Below, in pieces: positions 4,898 to 5,790 of a stretch of 5,790 nt of DNA. Source of the DNA: Lachnospiraceae bacterium (lineage in GTDB: Bacteria > Bacillota_A > Clostridia > Lachnospirales > Lachnospiraceae); NCBI GenBank assembly GCA_017435025.1, contig JAFSFU010000289.1, positions 1 through 5,790 of the forward strand, read 5' to 3'. The translations under genes were made by a program, and so were the position numbers. The notes beneath the pieces were generated by a model. The model made no database searches. It saw only the letters and a program-made list of their open reading frames with translations, and was not told the DNA's origin. The stretch's first letter is position 1. The number at the start of each line of letters is the position of its first letter.

Positions 4898-5790
4898 TTA
4901 TTCATCCAGCATTGCTAACAGGTCCTCTTTTGTCAGACCAGCAAAAGCTCCTGTTCCTTCTGTCACAACCGTATCTGCAAGATTCTGTTTCATCTCCTGC
5001 AGTTTGAGGATATTCTCCTCGATGGTGGACTTCGTGATCAGTTTGAACACGGTCACCTGATTCTCCTGTCCGATTCGATGAGCACGGTCTGTCGCCTGAT
5101 TCTGAGCAGCCACGTTCCACCACGGATCGTAATGGATCACGATATCGGCAGCCGTCAGATTCAATCCTGTTCCACCGGCTTTCAGAGAGATCAGGAATAC
5201 ACTGACATCGTCCTTCTGGAAGGAGGTCACCATCTGCATACGATCCTTCTTGGTCGTTGAACCGGTCAGCATATAATAAGAAATTTTTTCCTTTTTCAGG
5301 CGCTTCGCAATGATATCCAGCATGGACGTAAACTGCGAGAACAGCAAAATTTTATGGCCTGCATTGGTTCCGTTCTCCAACAGTTCCATACAGGTTTCCA
5401 ATTTCGCCGAACCGCTCTTATATCCTTTCAGACAAAGGGACGGTTCACAGCAAATCTGGCGAAGTTTCATCAGTTCTGCCAGAATCTGCAGCCGTTCTTT
5501 ACCAAAGTCGCCATCTGCGCTGTTCAGAATCTGCTCTTTTAAAAGTGCTGCATTCGCCTGATACAATCGTTTCTGTTCTCCTTCCATCGCGGAATAAAGA
5601 ACAGTTTCCAGTTTATCCGGGAGCTCCTTTAAAACATCCTTTTTCAGACGTCTCATGATGAACGGACCGGTCATCTTTCTCAGCATGGAGAGAGCCTCTT
5701 CATCTCCGTCACGCACGATCGGCGTCTCAAACATCCGCTTAAACTTTTGCGATGTAAACAGAAATCCCGGCATCAGATAGTCAAAGATAC
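4898..5790 (-). CDS. SNF2-family helicase/ATPase, C-terminal part, cut by window edge
   Basis: The last roughly 297 residues of a DNA-dependent SNF2 (Swi2/Snf2, RapA-related) ATPase; the frame stays open through the right edge (reading IFDYLMPGFL), so the ATG at 5771-5773 is internal. Visible parts, in order: FIMRRLKKDVLKELPDKLE (5606-5662), the hallmark linker of SNF2 proteins; motif IV ILLFSQF (5330-5350); YYMLTGSTTKKDR; motif V SLKAGGTGLNL (5156-5188); HYDPWWNVAAQNQATDRAHRIGQ with motif VI QATDRAHRIGQ (5066-5098, arginine finger); and the C-terminal tail GLTKEDLLAMLDE. This is a complete RecA-like lobe 2. The Walker A and DExx box of lobe 1, and any N-terminal zinc-finger (SWIM) or helicase-associated domain often seen in firmicute members, are outside the window. 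Clostridial SNF2 proteins of this kind are common chromosomal genes of poorly known role; nothing here points to a defence island. The gene ends in its own terminator. Confidence 0.93.
   Translation of the reverse strand, partial: IFDYLMPGFLFTSQKFKRMFETPIVRDGDEEALSMLRKMTGPFIMRRLKKDVLKELPDKLETVLYSAMEGEQKRLYQANAALLKEQILNSADGDFGKERLQILAELMKLRQICCEPSLCLKGYKSGSAKLETCMELLENGTNAGHKILLFSQFTSMLDIIAKRLKKEKISYYMLTGSTTKKDRMQMVTSFQKDDVSVFLISLKAGGTGLNLTAADIVIHYDPWWNVAAQNQATDRAHRIGQENQVTVFKLITKSTIEENILKLQEMKQNLADTVVTEGTGAFAGLTKEDLLAMLDE

Noticed and set aside
4898..5790. SNF2 helicase as part of a phage-defence system
   Set aside because: The neighbours are a wall enzyme and housekeeping genes with separate promoters and terminators; no defence partner (nuclease, methylase, PLD protein) is visible in the window.

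Overview
The window looks like chromosomal DNA of a low-to-moderate GC Gram-positive anaerobe, most likely a clostridium of the Lachnospiraceae type. The reasons are a firmicute-style ScpA, a SNF2 helicase of the clostridial kind, AGGAGG-type ribosome sites with a TTG start, clear TTGACA/TATAAT-like promoters with 17-nt spacers, and a secreted D,D-carboxypeptidase ending in cell-wall-binding repeats. This assignment is inferred from protein style, not from a database match.

Layout, left to right. Positions 1-405 (minus) hold the N-terminal part of scpA, a chromosome-segregation gene running off the left edge, with its own good promoter at 454-482. Positions 508-1368 (minus) hold a membrane-anchored calcineurin-like metallophosphoesterase. 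Its TTG start is fixed by a perfect AGGAGG and by a promoter that lies downstream of the longer ORF's ATG. A 172-bp divergent control region (1369-1540) separates it from an MFS transporter at 1541-2740 (plus) that resembles the organophosphate:phosphate antiporters (GlpT/UhpT-like) but has Lys where the second signature Arg is expected. Positions 2741-3158 carry no convincing gene. They hold a mirror-symmetric array of eight GTATC/GATAC half-sites (2783-3007) and a large nested hairpin (3063-3130) that looks like a two-way terminator between the converging transporter and carboxypeptidase genes. Positions 3159-4751 (minus) encode a secreted penicillin-binding-type D-Ala-D-Ala carboxypeptidase with four GGPGA linker motifs and C-terminal cell-wall-binding repeats. 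Positions 4898-5790 (minus) are the C-terminal helicase lobe of a SNF2-family ATPase that continues past the right edge; it ends in a strong hairpin terminator.

The genes are mostly single transcription units with their own promoters and terminators rather than one operon. They are housekeeping in flavour (chromosome segregation, wall trimming, DNA/RNA-polymerase remodelling, phosphate-compound transport) and nothing ties them into one pathway. I see no mobile-element protein, CRISPR array, tRNA or rRNA. The only stretch that ordinary annotation does not explain is the GTATC/GATAC array at 2783-3007, which could be a degenerate MITE-like or intergenic repeat element or a set of binding sites.
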